Positions 22,259 to 34,422 of a DNA stretch of 64,000 bases are shown here, piece by piece. Source of the DNA: Umbilicaria muhlenbergii (taxonomy: Eukaryota > Ascomycota > Lecanoromycetes > Umbilicariales > Umbilicariaceae). A program made the position numbers and the translations under genes. Each line of letters begins with the position of its first letter. Position 1 is the stretch's first letter. The stretch covers positions 6,070,495 through 6,134,494 of the forward strand of contig KK106982.1 in assembly GCA_000611775.1 (NCBI GenBank). Reading direction: 5' to 3'. A model generated the notes under the pieces. That model was not told the origin of the DNA. It saw nothing but the letters and a program-made list of their open reading frames with translations, and searched no databases.

Positions 22259-23005
22259 GTTGCTCGTGGGCATGAAAGTATCCTCTGGGGTATGAAAGCT
22301 AAATGAAGCGACTTGAATAAGAAAGACTAACAGCATGATTCGCGTGGAAAGGTGCAGCATATATCGCAGACACGGGACATTTCTGTCACATAAAACATGG
22401 TAAGAGATCAGCAAAACGGCTCCGATGCGTCGGTTGAGCTTCAGCTAAGACCGTCAAATAATTGGCCTGAAGCACTACTGATGCATTCGCTAGGTTCATC
22501 AGGCCATACATTGCTAGCACTCAGGGTGGGCGATGGACATGCCGCCTGTTGTAAAGAAGTCCTGCCAGTCGTCGCTAATCGCCAGTGTTTCAGGGAGGAT
22601 TTGTGAGGGGTGACTCAAAGTCCCTGCATGCGTGGACATTATCGAAGCCAGGCGACTTATACTGAACAAGTCAATGGAGCCGCGAACGTGGCTTAGACGG
22701 TAATCGGAAGTTGTGTCGAAATTATCGTGCTCGTGCCTTTTCAGTTGAAGTCGGCGCAATTTCGAGTGAGAACATCTAGGACCCTCAGCAGCAGGTTAAT
22801 AACGGCTTGTAAAGCGCGTCTCTGCAGATCCGGTGTGTGTTGGGCGCCCAGTTGGGTTTGACTCGAGTTGAATGTTATCAGTTGCACTAAGAAGTTTCCT
22901 CGCACTGGCCGCGATTGCCTTTTGCCTGGATAGCTCAGTTGTGCAAGGTGACGTTCAACTGGCCGTGTGTGGTCCCATCAGCTCCTCCTTTGTTTTCTGT
23001 GTGTT

Positions 23006-23087
23006 GTTGGAGGTCGTATAAAACACAATAGGTTCAATTCCTATTAGCGCTACTTTTGTGGTCTAAGTGTGTTTTTACGACCTTTCT
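23006..23087. repeat. 82-bp direct repeat with inverted ends, copy 1
   Basis: Identical to 23226-23307 apart from one base. Each copy ends in AGGTCGTA...TACGACCT inverted repeats and contains a T-arm-like ATAGGTTCAATTCCTAT followed by GCGCTAC. A nearby GTAGCGCC could pair with the last motif. Confidence 0.8.
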
Positions 23088-23225
23088 GGTAGCGCCAATA
23101 GGCCAGTTCGGGTTAGCTCGACGACCTGTTGAGAGGTCCAGGGTTCGAATCCCAGTGGTACCTGTGATCCAGGAAGTGGGGGCACTTCTCAGTCGTCGGG
23201 GCGCCGACTGGTTTGTGTGGGTCGT

Positions 23226-23307
23226 GTTGGAGGTCGTATAAAACACAATAGGTTCAATTCCTATTGGCGCTACTTTTGTGGTCTAAGTGTGTTTTTACGA
23301 CCTTTCT
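23226..23307. repeat. 82-bp direct repeat with inverted ends, copy 2
   Basis: Second copy of the module at 23006. It carries GGCGCTAC where copy 1 has AGCGCTAC, restoring an 8-bp complement to the GTAGCGCC at about 23090. Confidence 0.8.
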
Positions 23308-24053
23308 TGTGTAGGAATTAGTCAGTTGTTAGTAAGCAGTTCGCGTATATATACGGCTGCTCGGCTAGAATTGAACTTCAGTCCCTTTGTGACCCTCCGG
23401 AATCTACAGATGTCGTTGTTCGATGGTCTGTACTACATACAACTTCACTCTGGACAATCTTAATGGGGAGCATTTCCCGGTCTCCACGAAACTGATTGTG
23501 CCATGATCCCTTGGCCTTGAAGAGGTTCACTAATATCCTTAGTGCCGGAAAAGCAAAAGCATCGGCGCTCACCCCTCCGCTCTGCTTGGGTGCGCCATCC
23601 CGTAGTAACACCTGAACCGCAATCAGCAAGTAACAGCAGTGCTCGACGAGTCGGGATTTGGGCGAGGATCCACTACCATGTGGCTTCTTGTTGACAACTT
23701 CCAATCCATAGGCTCACCCAGTCTTATTCGCCAAACTGCCACATGGTGGAACTCCACTGGCGTGCGAAAGGCATTCCCTTACGCTTGTCAGTTAAGCTAC
23801 CTTAGGCAGTCTCAGCAGTCTATTGGGAGCACCGCCGCACCAGCGCATTGAAGCCTCGGTGGCTTGCATAAACGGCCCCCAAATCATGCCCCGCCAGAAA
23901 CGCGTCGAGCTGACCGCCAGAGCTGAAAGACTTCCCGCGCTGGAGGTGTAGACTTTTCTCATTAATATTGTCATCGCTCATCTATAGAGTACTAGGCCGT
24001 GGATTGCGCAACCGTCAATTGAGTAATTCTCATCACCATCTCGCGATCCAATC

Positions 24054-26292
24054 ATGCTCTCCGTCAACGACTCTCGTTCGCGGGGTCGCTCAAAATCCCC
24101 TGGCCGCGAGCGATCTAGATCTCGCGACGCTCGAGCTCCCTCACCTGCTCCAGTCCTCGTATCCAAAAAGTCATCCAAGAAGTATTACGATGACGACGAC
24201 GATGAGAGCGAAGACGAAGTGACGTCCGTAAAGTACAAGCACGCGGCCCCAAAGTATGAGACTGCTGAACCGCATTATCGGCGTGCTTCTTCGCCAGACG
24301 CACACTCATCTGGATTGACTCGCAGTGCGCGCGAGTATGCACCAACCTCGGAGGCACAATACGAGCGCGATCGCCATGATAGTAGACACGCCAGCTACGC
24401 ATCGCCGGACCGAGACGAGCATAACCGATATGAACATGCCCGACCCGCCGAGTACGCTCGACAGTCGAGCTATAGCAAGACGGAGTACGCTTCATCCGAT
24501 AAACCGGGGCATAGTCTACCGGGTCAATACAAATGGGAGTACGACGAGGTCGAAAGAGATGAGCGAAGTGCTCGTCCGCCGCCTTCGCCCAGACCAGAGA
24601 ATGCCAGGCATCTATCGTTGAACACCTCCGGAAGTTTCAACGTTAGCCTAGCTGGCGGTCACTCAATGCAACCACAATATGCTCAACCGCTTTCCCCCCA
24701 ATATGCCCAAACAATGTCTCCGCAGTACGAGCACCGACCTTCGTATGGTTATGCCCAGCCTCAGGTCTCACCTCGACCGGAGGGTCACAGAACCCATTCC
24801 GGATCCATCACTTCGTCGAATACCAGGACGGAGTATGCCTATCCAGAGCGTTACCAATACGCAGAGCCACCACAGCAAATTACATACACTACGAAGAGCG
24901 AGGCCAGGCATCCTTCCTATACTCAGACCGCTCATGCCCAGTTCGTCGAGGTCGCTCCTGGCGGCGGTGCAATACATGCTCCTCCATCCCCAGGGCTAGG
25001 CTCGCGCATGCACAGTCTCTCGGTCTCGGGCGGCTTATCACTTGCGGCACCTGGTCAAAGCCATGGTCATAACAGTCATGGCGGTCTACCACCTGGCAGT
25101 CCTCTCCTCGAAGCTTATCATGGTACCTACCAATCAATTTCACCTATGCCATCGCCATTGATGCTGGCGGCACAACCTCTCGATGATCTCTCCGACCTCG
25201 AAACCCTTTCCCCTCAACACTCTTCAGACGATGCACACCACCGCCGTCATAGTTCGACAAAGGTGGTCATCCCGAAGAAGCGCGTTTCGATCTATGACCC
25301 TGAGCCTGATGCGATTGCTCTGAAAGACTCTAAACTCGGATCCTCGGATCTTACACAAATCCTCCCGCACCTTACCAATGAGCATATCCTACAGCTCCGG
25401 ACCGAATACAAGAAACACGTCAAAGTCAATGGCAAAGGTATCAACATCGCTAAACACATCAAGCTAAGAGTGCCCGGGAATCTTGGGAAGATAGCTTACG
25501 CCACTGCGTTGGGACGCTGGGAGAGCGAAGCGCACTGGGCGAACTTCTGGTACCAAAGCAACTCGAGTAGAAGGGAACTGTTGATCGAGAGTCTGATGGG
25601 TAGGACAAATTCGGAGATTCGGTGTATCAAAGACGGATTCAGTGACAAGAGGTACAACGACAGCCTGGAGAAATGTATGCAAACGGAATTGAAGAAAGAC
25701 AAATTCCGAAATGCGGTGCTACTGGCGTTGGAGGAGAAGAGAATGGAAGAGAGTCGGGGAGTGGACATTGACCTCGTGAAGCGAGATGCCCACGAGCTGT
25801 ATAAAGCATTGACGGCCAAGGAAGGTGGCGAAACGGCTATGATACAGATCATTGTCGTGAGGAGTGACAGCCATCTCCGGGAGACCCTTAGGGTATTCGA
25901 GCAAACCTACCGTAAGAACTTTGGGCGGGAAATGATCAAGAAGAGCCAAAACCTCGTCGTAAGTCTCGCATCACCTCTGGTATATCTAGAAAATCGGACT
26001 GACATCAAAACAGGGCGAAACTCTGGCACACATCATCAATGGCGTCCTCAATCGGCCTGTTCGTGATGCCCTTCTCCTGCACCAAGCGCTCGCAGAGACA
26101 TCCAAAGACCGCACCGAACTCCTGATCAGCCGGTTGGTACGCTTCCATTGGGAGCCTAGGCACTTGGCGCGCGTCAAGGTCGAGTACAAAAACAAGTATG
26201 GCCATAGGCTCGAGAAGGATATAGCGGATGGAACCAAGGGGGAGTTTAGCGAGTTTTGTGTGGAGTTGTGTGCGACTGAGGAGATGAAATGA
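24054..26292 (+). CDS. Annexin with long disordered N-terminus (fungal type C)
   Basis: Annexins bind acidic membranes in a calcium-dependent way; the fungal C group has a long disordered head whose function is poorly known. Exon 24054-25958, a 55-nt GTAAGT...CAG intron and exon 26014-26292 give 727 residues. Residues 1-400 are low complexity: an Arg/Ser start (SRSRGRSKSPGRERSRSRD), an acidic DDDDDESEDE run, then Tyr/Ser/Pro/Gln-rich sequence with repeated QYAQP/SPQY motifs. The C-terminal ~300 residues are the annexin core, starting near DSKLGSSDLTQILPHLTNEH. They include IAKHIKLRVPGNLGKIAYATALGRWESEAHWANFWYQ and HELYKALTAKEGGETAMIQI repeat segments, ending LARVKVEYKNKYGHRLEKDI. Canonical calcium loops (GxGT-D/E) are not obvious, as in other fungal C-type annexins. 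It has no operon-like partner. Confidence 0.88.
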
Positions 26293-28019
26293 GGGCGGCG
26301 AGGGCGGCGAGGGCGGCTACGGGGTGTACAGAGGGTGTGGATTCCGTGAGGTGGCTTCAAGTCTGTGTTGCTCCGGGCGGACCACGTCATGGGTGGCGAT
26401 GCAGTTGGGGGATTTTCTCATTAGATACAACGGTCAAATGACCCTACTGAAATGGGAATTGTTTATGATACCTCGAAGGGCCCTCAGTAACCGACTCAGC
26501 ACACCCGATGACAAGACCGTATAGTGTAACATTGTATTTATTTCTAAACGCGGTTAGATCCACACTCTTATCGTCACTGTCCTCGGAAGCATTCCGCTCT
26601 TTCCTCCACCCACCACTGCTGCCATCTACCCTGAAGGACTAAGGACACGCCGAAGCCACCTCCGTGTCACTCTAACAGAGTGTCAGCTACCTTTACTGGC
26701 GAGAACAGAGGCCTCAATGCTCCGACGAGATGACTTCCTCATCGCTACCTAATGGCGCGATTTTACAAAGCTGTGACAAAGCTGTGACAAAGCTGAAGAA
26801 CTCGGACAAATCTAATGGATATAAAACAAGACAACCCAGATATTTCATTCAAAGACGTATCCATGTCAACACCGATTTGTACATTAGATATACAAAACAT
26901 CTTGTCTCCTATATCGCGCAATTACGCAAAACCACATAAACCGGCCGACCCACCCCCTAACAAATACCCATCGCCTCACCGTAGAACCTTCCTCATCACA
27001 AGCACACAACTACCTTAATCATCTCCAGCGCAAAACCCCTGGACAGCAGAACCTACCTCAACCCCTGCCCCAACGGAAGTCCCTAGCACCTCATACCATC
27101 CCCTCCCCCACCCCATCCATCAGCAACGACGAAAGAGTAGGTTTCGATTCGACGTCCACATCTCCTGTTTCCCGTATACATACCTATCCAGACACTCTCC
27201 CGCAGCCCTAACGCACCCAAGGGCACCTGCCCACTTTTGGGTGTTGTCGGTCTGACTCTTCCCTAGGCTCCGCACTGACGGACCGGTGGGACGGAATAGG
27301 GGGGGGGNNNNNNNGGGGGGTGGTTGGAGAGGAGGTTTTGGTGCTGGTGTGGTTTGGCGAGGGGGAGGGGGGACGGGGTTGAGGTGGGGCGGGAGGCGGG
27401 GGGTTTGTCGTGCTAGGTGGCATGAGGAGGGGGCCCTGTAGGTTGCCTCAATGGGTGAGGCTGAGGGTGAGGTGGGCTTTACTGAAGTCTATTGTAGCAG
27501 CGGGCCACGTAGATGAGGCTGAGATGAAGCAGGGGACGTGTTTGTGATAGGTGACAATCGTTACGAGGGAGGGCTCTCGGATGTCCAGCCGGCGAAGAAA
27601 GGATCGAGGGGAATTCGCTGCGCAGTTGATCAAAGCAGGACTTGTTGAGTTATATCACTGGCGCTTTTTGATCCCACTATAATTATGTGCATTGTTCTCG
27701 ATTTGCTGATGAGGGGTTCCAGGAAATCTCTCTGCTTGACAAATGTCACTTGTCCTGGTGACGCGCCTGGTGGCGGGTCTCGTGGAGGCATGAGATGAAA
27801 CAACGACCAGTCGTGATCACGTCATCTCTCCGAACCGGCGTGGCCAGCGTTAAGCCGTGGTGAATGTGTCCGCGGTAACGTGTGGTATGGATGGATTTGT
27901 AAAGGTTCAAAAAGTGAATGTTTCAGTGAAAAAGAACTTTTTGTATTTTGCTCGCACATTGACCATGGACACTGCAAGAAATTACATCTACCGCCAGAAA
28001 CATCACCAACATCACCAAC
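26293..28019. other. Intergenic region with an assembly gap
   Basis: No gene is supported. GGCGGCGAGG repeats directly follow the annexin stop. Seven undetermined bases (27308-27314) sit in a poly-G run flanked by G-rich DNA to about 27410, which is probably a sequencing-difficult tract. ORFs across the gap are artefacts. Confidence 0.6.
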
Positions 28020-28758
28020 ATGGCCTTCCTCTTCCACGCCGTCCTCGCCGACCTACAAGAAGACTTCCAATTCCACAAGCCCCTCCACGAAGGCACCATC
28101 GTCCTCGAAACCGGTATCCGCCGCTACCGCGACGAAGACACCCGTCTCTCCCACTCGGAACTCCTGGCGCTGACTTTGAACGAGGTGTGCATGGAGAAAG
28201 GTTGGGGCAAGGTGTATTGGATCCCGGACGAAGGACAGGTCGTCGAGAGCGGGAACAAGGTTTCGAACCTCAGGCTGGCACCGAATCTCATCTATGAAGA
28301 CCGGGCTTGGACTGAGGATGATATCGCCGAGTATAGAGAGATGGATCATAGTGAGCGCTGGGTGGCTTCCGCGCCGGGACGACGCAATGGATTGTTTCCT
28401 GAGGCATTGATTCTTCCGATTCGACTGATTGTGCATGAGAGTGAAGGCACGACGTCGTTGCCGGCGGGGGATGTTTCTTCTGTTATGCTGTACTATCGGA
28501 AGGGCGAAGCGTTCTTGGGGTGGATGAAGGATTGGCTGATCAAGGGGTCTTCTAGTACGTCGTTCTGCGTTGAGTAGGTGGCAGCAGCGATTGGTTAGAG
28601 CTAACGTGGAATGCGCAGAAGACTTTTTGAAAGATCATAGACAGAACGACAATGAAGCAGTTGTGGATCAACTTCGAGTGATGGCGGGCCGTAAAGCTGA
28701 AAGGGATCTGCTGGTGTGGGATGATGTCGCGGCCATGATGATTGAAAAGAAGGATTAG
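28020..28758 (+). CDS. Conserved hypothetical protein, intact member of the 16-18 kb family
   Basis: Exon 28020-28554, a 64-nt GTACGT...GCAG intron with CTAAC branch site and exon 28619-28758 give 224 residues. Conserved blocks shared with the decayed paralogue at 17139 are SELLALTLNEVCMEKGWGKV, LIYEDRAWTEDD, ILPIRLIVHE, SVMLYYRKGEAFLGWMKDW and the helical C-terminal exon (EDFLKDHRQNDNEAVVDQL). No signal peptide, membrane segment or catalytic motif stands out. The protein looks cytosolic and alpha/beta. The family is unknown to me. The ATG at 28020 is preferred because the paralogue's similarity begins soon after it. Three family members within 12 kb suggest local duplication, with only this copy intact. 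Confidence 0.75.
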
Positions 28759-30422
28759 TACTGCTGATGGTGCGGGCAGGCGTTCTTCGACGTTGCCAAG
28801 GGTGTTTGGAATGCTGGCCCGGCGATTGGGACTGCGACGACGTGGAGCTGGTTCTTTCTTTCCTCGTGGGATGTTAGCTTAAGGTGATGATACTTTTTGA
28901 CGTGCTCAATCGATACTTCAAACACTCAAACGGTCGTCAACTTTCTGCTGCAGGCGGTGGAGTAATCGTCCCTCGCCACCAAATATTCTTTACCAATCAA
29001 CTCGAGACCTATTTGAGGGCCCTCTGTCATCTCTGCCAGTTGAATGAAATGTTCCAATCATGTTGCCGAATTGGAACCGGTGTAGTTGTTTTGTGCGTTT
29101 CTCCGGGGAGCGGCCTATGGACAAACAAGTGACAGTCTTTGGCTGGGCCACTCTCGACAACACAACGGGGAAAGCGATGTAGCTGGGTCCTTGGAGTGTA
29201 TGTACAGGATCAACAATTTCTATCTCTACATGAGAACTTCTTCAAGATCGGCGGTGAAGGTCGAGTCGTCGACAGGAGCCTCAACTGAGACCTGCCACTT
29301 GGCACTTATTTTTCCAACGCCCATAACCCGAGCTTGGCTAGTGACTAGCTCACCGCCGTTGTATCCTACAGACACGACCAAGGTCCCATGAATCATGCCC
29401 GCTCGTCGCAGCCAATCTTGCCGTGTCAGCCTGATGACATAGCGTGCCATCGCTTCGGCCTGTTTTCGCATCCGTCTCAAGTGGAAAAAGTCAGAAGGCA
29501 AAGATCACGAGAAGTCCATGCCGCCCACGTTGATGATTGTGTCCCTACGTGGTTAGCCCAGGCACTGGCACAGGCCTTGCAATTTCCCCCTATTGCTAAT
29601 TGACCAATCAGCAATACATCTCGGAGGCGGCCACACGCGACTGCCAATGAACTCTAAGTTCCTAACACGGGCTTGAGTTGCCGCGGTACCTAGGTAAGCT
29701 TAAGGCGAGCATCTGAAACAGGGTCCAATCACCACGCCTGCACCATCCGATCGACCTTTTCGTACCACTCCGACCACGACCTTCATTCAAGCGCCCAATA
29801 GCAAGCCGTCTCAAGCATGCTAAGGCCGGAGATGCAGGTACACCCGCATGACCCGGCGGCACTCAAGGTTTCTCCACAGAAGATACGCATCCTTCGGTGC
29901 ATAGCGCCAACGTCCGCCCCCCAAATGGGACTGCTACTCTACGCCAGCTTGGGGCTCTCTGGCGGGCCACCGAGGGCTTGGCTTTGGGACCCTTCGGACA
30001 CAGATCCTGGGTGAGGATTCGCTCTACAAGGATGACAGCAAATTGCAATTGAGCGCCAGCTGCAGCCCACGACCACGCTTACCGGGATGGCTCGATTACT
30101 CCGCCTGCCCTGAGGACCCCCCGACTACTCTGCTCTAGGCACTAAGGTACTGACAGGGCACGGAGTTAGACGATGCCGCTCCCCTCCTGCAAGATGGACT
30201 TCTACATCTTGCCTTCCTTCCTTTTCTTTGTTCCCCGTTCACCTCTGTCGCTGTCTCAGTCTCTCTCTCGCTGCCTGTTTTTCTGCAAACATTAGTTTGC
30301 GTCCGGTCGTTTGACACCATCATTCACAGTCACTCTTTTGGGCCCTTGCCCTCACGGTCTTTCCAGACATCCCAGCATTTTCCCAATACTGTAATTCTTG
30401 AGATACCTTCGTTACCGACATA
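28759..30422. other. Intergenic region upstream of the chitinase gene
   Basis: Apart from a weak minus-strand ORF at 29226-29501 no gene is seen. A pyrimidine-rich tract with CTCTCTC runs (about 30235-30280) lies 150-190 bp before the chitinase ATG and fits a fungal promoter or 5' UTR. Confidence 0.5.
29226..29501 (-). CDS. Weak hypothetical small protein
   Basis: A 91-residue ORF beginning MPSDFFHLRRMRKQAEAMAR and ending EAPVDDSTFTADLEEVLM. Composition is protein-like, with a basic helical start and acidic end, but no intron, homologue or neighbour supports it. It could be a C-terminal exon of a decayed gene. Confidence 0.25.
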   Translation of the reverse strand: MPSDFFHLRRMRKQAEAMARYVIRLTRQDWLRRAGMIHGTLVVSVGYNGGELVTSQARVMGVGKISAKWQVSVEAPVDDSTFTADLEEVLM

Positions 30423-33400
30423 ATGAGTCCCGTACTTGTGAAAGCTGCCACTGCAGCGCTCGCGGCCTTCAATCCGCTTTCCAACTCGAACTTGGCCGTC
30501 TTCTATGTAAGACCCTTCCGTCCCATGGAAGGCCAAGCGGTCTCGGAAATGAATGCTAGCTAACCTGTGTCTTAGGGTCAAGGACCAAATCAGCCTCGCC
30601 TGGCACATTTCTGCGCGGATACGGACATCGATATCATCCCAATTGGCTTCGTCAATGTTTTCCCAGATCAAGCTGGTGGAGGCTATCCTGGTACCAACTT
30701 CGGCGACCAATGTGGAAATGCGACATACACCAACAAAGATGGATCCCCTAGCCCGTTGCTTTCCGACTGCCCTTTCCTTGGAGAGGATATTAAAACATGC
30801 CAATCAATGGGCAAGAAGATTCTACTGTCGCTTGGTGGCGCCAGCCCGTCGAATCAACAGATCGAGGATAAACAACATGCGGAGAGTTTCGCGACTCAAT
30901 TGTGGGAAATCTTTGGCCCAGAAGACAAGTCCACGGGGGCTCCCAGGCCATTCGGGGATGCAGCTGTGGATGGCTTCGACTTCGATATTGAATCCTTGAT
31001 CACGCCGGCACCAGACTCTTCGTACCAATACCGAGGGTATGCTGATATGATCAACAAACTTCGATCATTGTACAAAACCGACTCACAGACCATACGCTAC
31101 ATCTCCGGCGCGCCTCAGTGCATTGTGCCAGATGCTCACCTTGCGGACGCAATCGAGAAATCTTGGTTCGATTTTCTCTTTGTGCAATTCTACAATACCG
31201 CACAATGCTCCGCTCGAGCCTTCTTCGACCACACATATGGTGCCTACGGAGGCCCTGCGACGGACATCTCCTTCGACCAATGGGTGGAATTTGTGCAGAC
31301 CAAGTCGCAGAACCCGGCCGCCAAGGTTTATCTTGGTCTCCCGGCTTCAACCACTGTCGTCTACGATGCGCCCATGTATCTTCAGCCCAACGAAGCCGAG
31401 AAGATCATTAAATACTACAAGTGCAAGTATCCAGAGCAGTTTGGTGGTGTCATGGTCTATGAGGCTACGGAATCGGAAAACAATTCGATCAATGGAACTT
31501 CGTACGCTGATCTCATGAAGGAATATTTGGAGGAATGTGATTGTAATAATTCTACCCTGCCGACTCCTTTGCCAATTTCGACAACTACCTCTAGCGTTTC
31601 ATCGGTATCAAGCTCTTCGTCAAAATCCAGCACTTCATCAACTTCCAGCACTTTGTCAACATCAAGCGCTTCGCCAACATCCAGTACTCTGTCGACATCC
31701 AGCACTTTGTCGAGCTCAAGCACCTCATCGTCTAGCTCTAGTACCGGGACTTCCACTTCTACCACTGCTAGCAGCTCCTCCACCAGCGCTTCGACCTCTG
31801 CCTCTACCAGCTCCACCGTTTCCGTTTCCAGCTCAACTGCTACAACGAGCAGCTCCTCCATCTCGAGCTCCACTGGATACCTGACTTTGGCAACCAGCAG
31901 CTCTGTGTCTACGGCAAACGGGTCTTCTCATACTACCACCGCCGTAACCTCGGCTACCACTCTGGACTGCCAACCCGGTATGTGTAGTTCGTCCTCTATC
32001 CTCGATTACCCTAACTTGTGAATAGATAACTGTCTCCGTGCTTTCCAAGGTGCCATTCGCACACCGGGACTTTACGATGCTGCTCAAGCATTTTGCACTA
32101 GCTACAACGCAGGTAGTGCCGTAGCCACACCGGCGTTTGTCTCGCTGTGCAGCGGCCTTGCGAGCAGGGTTTCGAGTGCTTGTAGCTGCTTCGTCACTCC
32201 TACCTCTTCAGCCACTTCCACCAGCTATGCCAACCGAACTATGACCTCGACGACAAGCAGCGTTTCGTCTAGATCAAGCATTGTATCGACGTCAACTGCG
32301 ACTTCGACTGCGACTTCGACTTTCACATTTAGCAATAGCTCCTCGACCTCGACTTTGACTACTGTCACATCGACTGCCAATTCTAGCACCTCCGCTAGTA
32401 CCACTGCCAGCACGTCTGCCAGCTCGTCTGCCAGCATGGCTGCTAGCAACAGCACGTCTGCAACCATCACAGCTGGACCAAAGACAACCATAACTTCGTC
32501 TGCATCGCAGACTACATATGAAGTCGTCACTACCGTGATGTAAGCCTTTTCTTTCTCCACGATCGTTCGAGTCCTGCTGACATATCTAGTGTCTATGAAA
32601 CCACCACCGAATGCCCGATTACGAACACTGTAACATCCGGTAGTCGCACCCTGACCCAGACTTCTTCAACCGTCTCTACCGTGACAGTCACCAGCGTATC
32701 GACAATCTGTACCAAGTGCGCCATCCCGCCGACTTCGATCTCTAGTCAAGCCGCTCCACACAGCACTGCGTCGGCATCAACCAGCACTGCGTCAGCATTA
32801 ACCAGCACTGCGTCGGCATTAACCAGCACTGCGTTGGCATCAACCAGCACTGTGTCCGCATCAACCAGCAGTGCATCGTCATTAACCAGCACTGCGTCGC
32901 CATTAACTCAAGAAGTGGTTACCACTGAGATGTATGTTTTCAACCATTTCCTTGTGCTGGCTCCCATGCTGACAACTTGAGTAGTATCTACGAGACCACC
33001 ACCGTCTGCCCGGTCACTGCTACTATAACATCTGGAGCCCAAACGATTACCCAGACATCGTCGACTATCTCTACTGTGACTATCACTACAGTCTCGACGA
33101 TCTGCACCAAGTGCGTGGCACCAACGACTTTGTCTACGTCCTCGTCTGCACCTCCTTCAAGCCCGCCCGCCGGACCGCAGTCCACTCACGAGATACTGAC
33201 CACTGAGATGTATGGTTTATTGCTCTCTTCTCCACCCTTCACATGTGCTGATATATCATTTAGTGTCTACGAGACGACTACGATCTGTCCAGTCACCGCT
33301 ACAGTGACATCGTCCGGCAAGGCGATCGTTCAAACGACAACCTCTGTGTCAACTATCACGGTGACTAGTATCTCGACCATCTGCACACACTGCGTGGCGC

Positions 33401-34422
33401 CAACGGCATCCAGCAGCCCGGCAGCCCCTCTGACGTCCAGCTCCACCCCGGCCGCACCTCAATCCCAGAGCTCTTCTCCAGTGACCTCGTCTCAGGCAGC
33501 AAGCTCCAGCTCCGCCGCTCCTCAACAGCAGAGCTCTTCCCTAGTGACTTCATCTCAGGCACCCAGCTCAAGCCCGGCTGCACCTCAATCCCAGAGCTCT
33601 TTCCCGGTGACCTCATCTCAGGCGCCAAGCTCGAGCTCCGCCGCTCCTCAACAACAAAGCTCTTCCCCGGTAGTCTCGTCTCAGGCGCCAAGCTCGAGCT
33701 CCGCCGCTCCTCAACAGCAAACCTCGTCCCCAGCGGCCGCATATCAGACATCCAGCTCGAGCTCCGCTTCACCTCAACAGCAAAGCTCTTCCCCAGCCGC
33801 ACCTGCCAAAGTCACCATCACCTCGACCGAAACCATCGGAGTCATGACCATGACCATCGTGCCCGTTCCCGTCAGCCAAAGCAGCCAAGCGGCACAGCAG
33901 GTTAGCACGGCGCAGCAAGTCAGCACCGCCATCGTTGTGCCTGTACCCATGAGTCAGGTCGAGCACCAAATGAGCAGTGCCTCCGTCGTCGTGTCTGCAC
34001 CTGCTAGCCAAAGCCAGGTCGCAGCGCAGCAGGTGAGCAGTGTCACTGTTGTATCTGCACCGGCCAGCCAGAGCCAGGCCGCGGCGCAGCTGGCGAGCAC
34101 TGTGTCTGCATCCGTTGTGGCCACACCGGCCAGCCAAAGCCAGGCCGCGGCGCAACAAGTGAGCAGTGCCACCGTGGTGTCTGCACCCGCCAGTCAAAGC
34201 CAGGCAGCCGCGCAGCAAGTAAGCAGTGCCCCCGTCGCCTCAGTTGCCCCGTACGCATCTTCCAACGCGACGGTGCCGGCGGGTACCGGGTCGCAAGCTA
34301 AAGCAACGGGAACGGCGGCGTCCTCACCTACGGTGTCGACGTTCCAAGGCGCGGCGTCGAAGGTTGGGAGCGGGATGGTGGGTGTTGTGGTTGCGCTGGC
34401 GGCGGGGGTGGTGGTTTTGTAG
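30423..34422 (+). CDS. GH18 (class III) chitinase with long Ser/Thr-rich modular tail
   Basis: Secreted endochitinase acting on cell-wall chitin. Six exons (30423-30506, 30576-31977, 32026-32539, 32590-32931, 32985-33209, 33264-34422) give 1241 residues. The short N-terminus (VLVKAATAALAAF) is a probable signal peptide. The catalytic domain covers about residues 25-355. ILLSLGGAS is the substrate-binding strand and DGFDFDIE (about 160-167) carries the DxDxE motif, with E167 as the acid. A Ser/Thr-rich tail follows, interrupted by a Cys-containing segment (NCLRAFQGAIRTPGLYDAAQ). Then come three copies of a ~60-residue module (YETTT-CP-T-TVTSG...STICTKC), each entered through an intron of the same phase within the codon after Glu or Val (AT-intron-T). 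Later repeats are SSPAAPQ- and ASQSQAAAQQVSS-like. The end (SKVGSGMVGVVVALAAGVVVL) fits a GPI signal. The tail is long for the family and may act as a wall spacer or adhesin. Confidence 0.9.

Larger units (their letters stand above)
22259..24053. other. Intergenic region with tRNA-like fragments
   Basis: No protein gene is supported. GGATAGCTCAGTTG at about 22927 resembles a tRNA A box, and GGTTCGAATCCC at about 23143 a B box, but no intact cloverleaf could be drawn. An 82-bp direct repeat (23006-23087 and 23226-23307) brackets these fragments. Confidence 0.45.
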
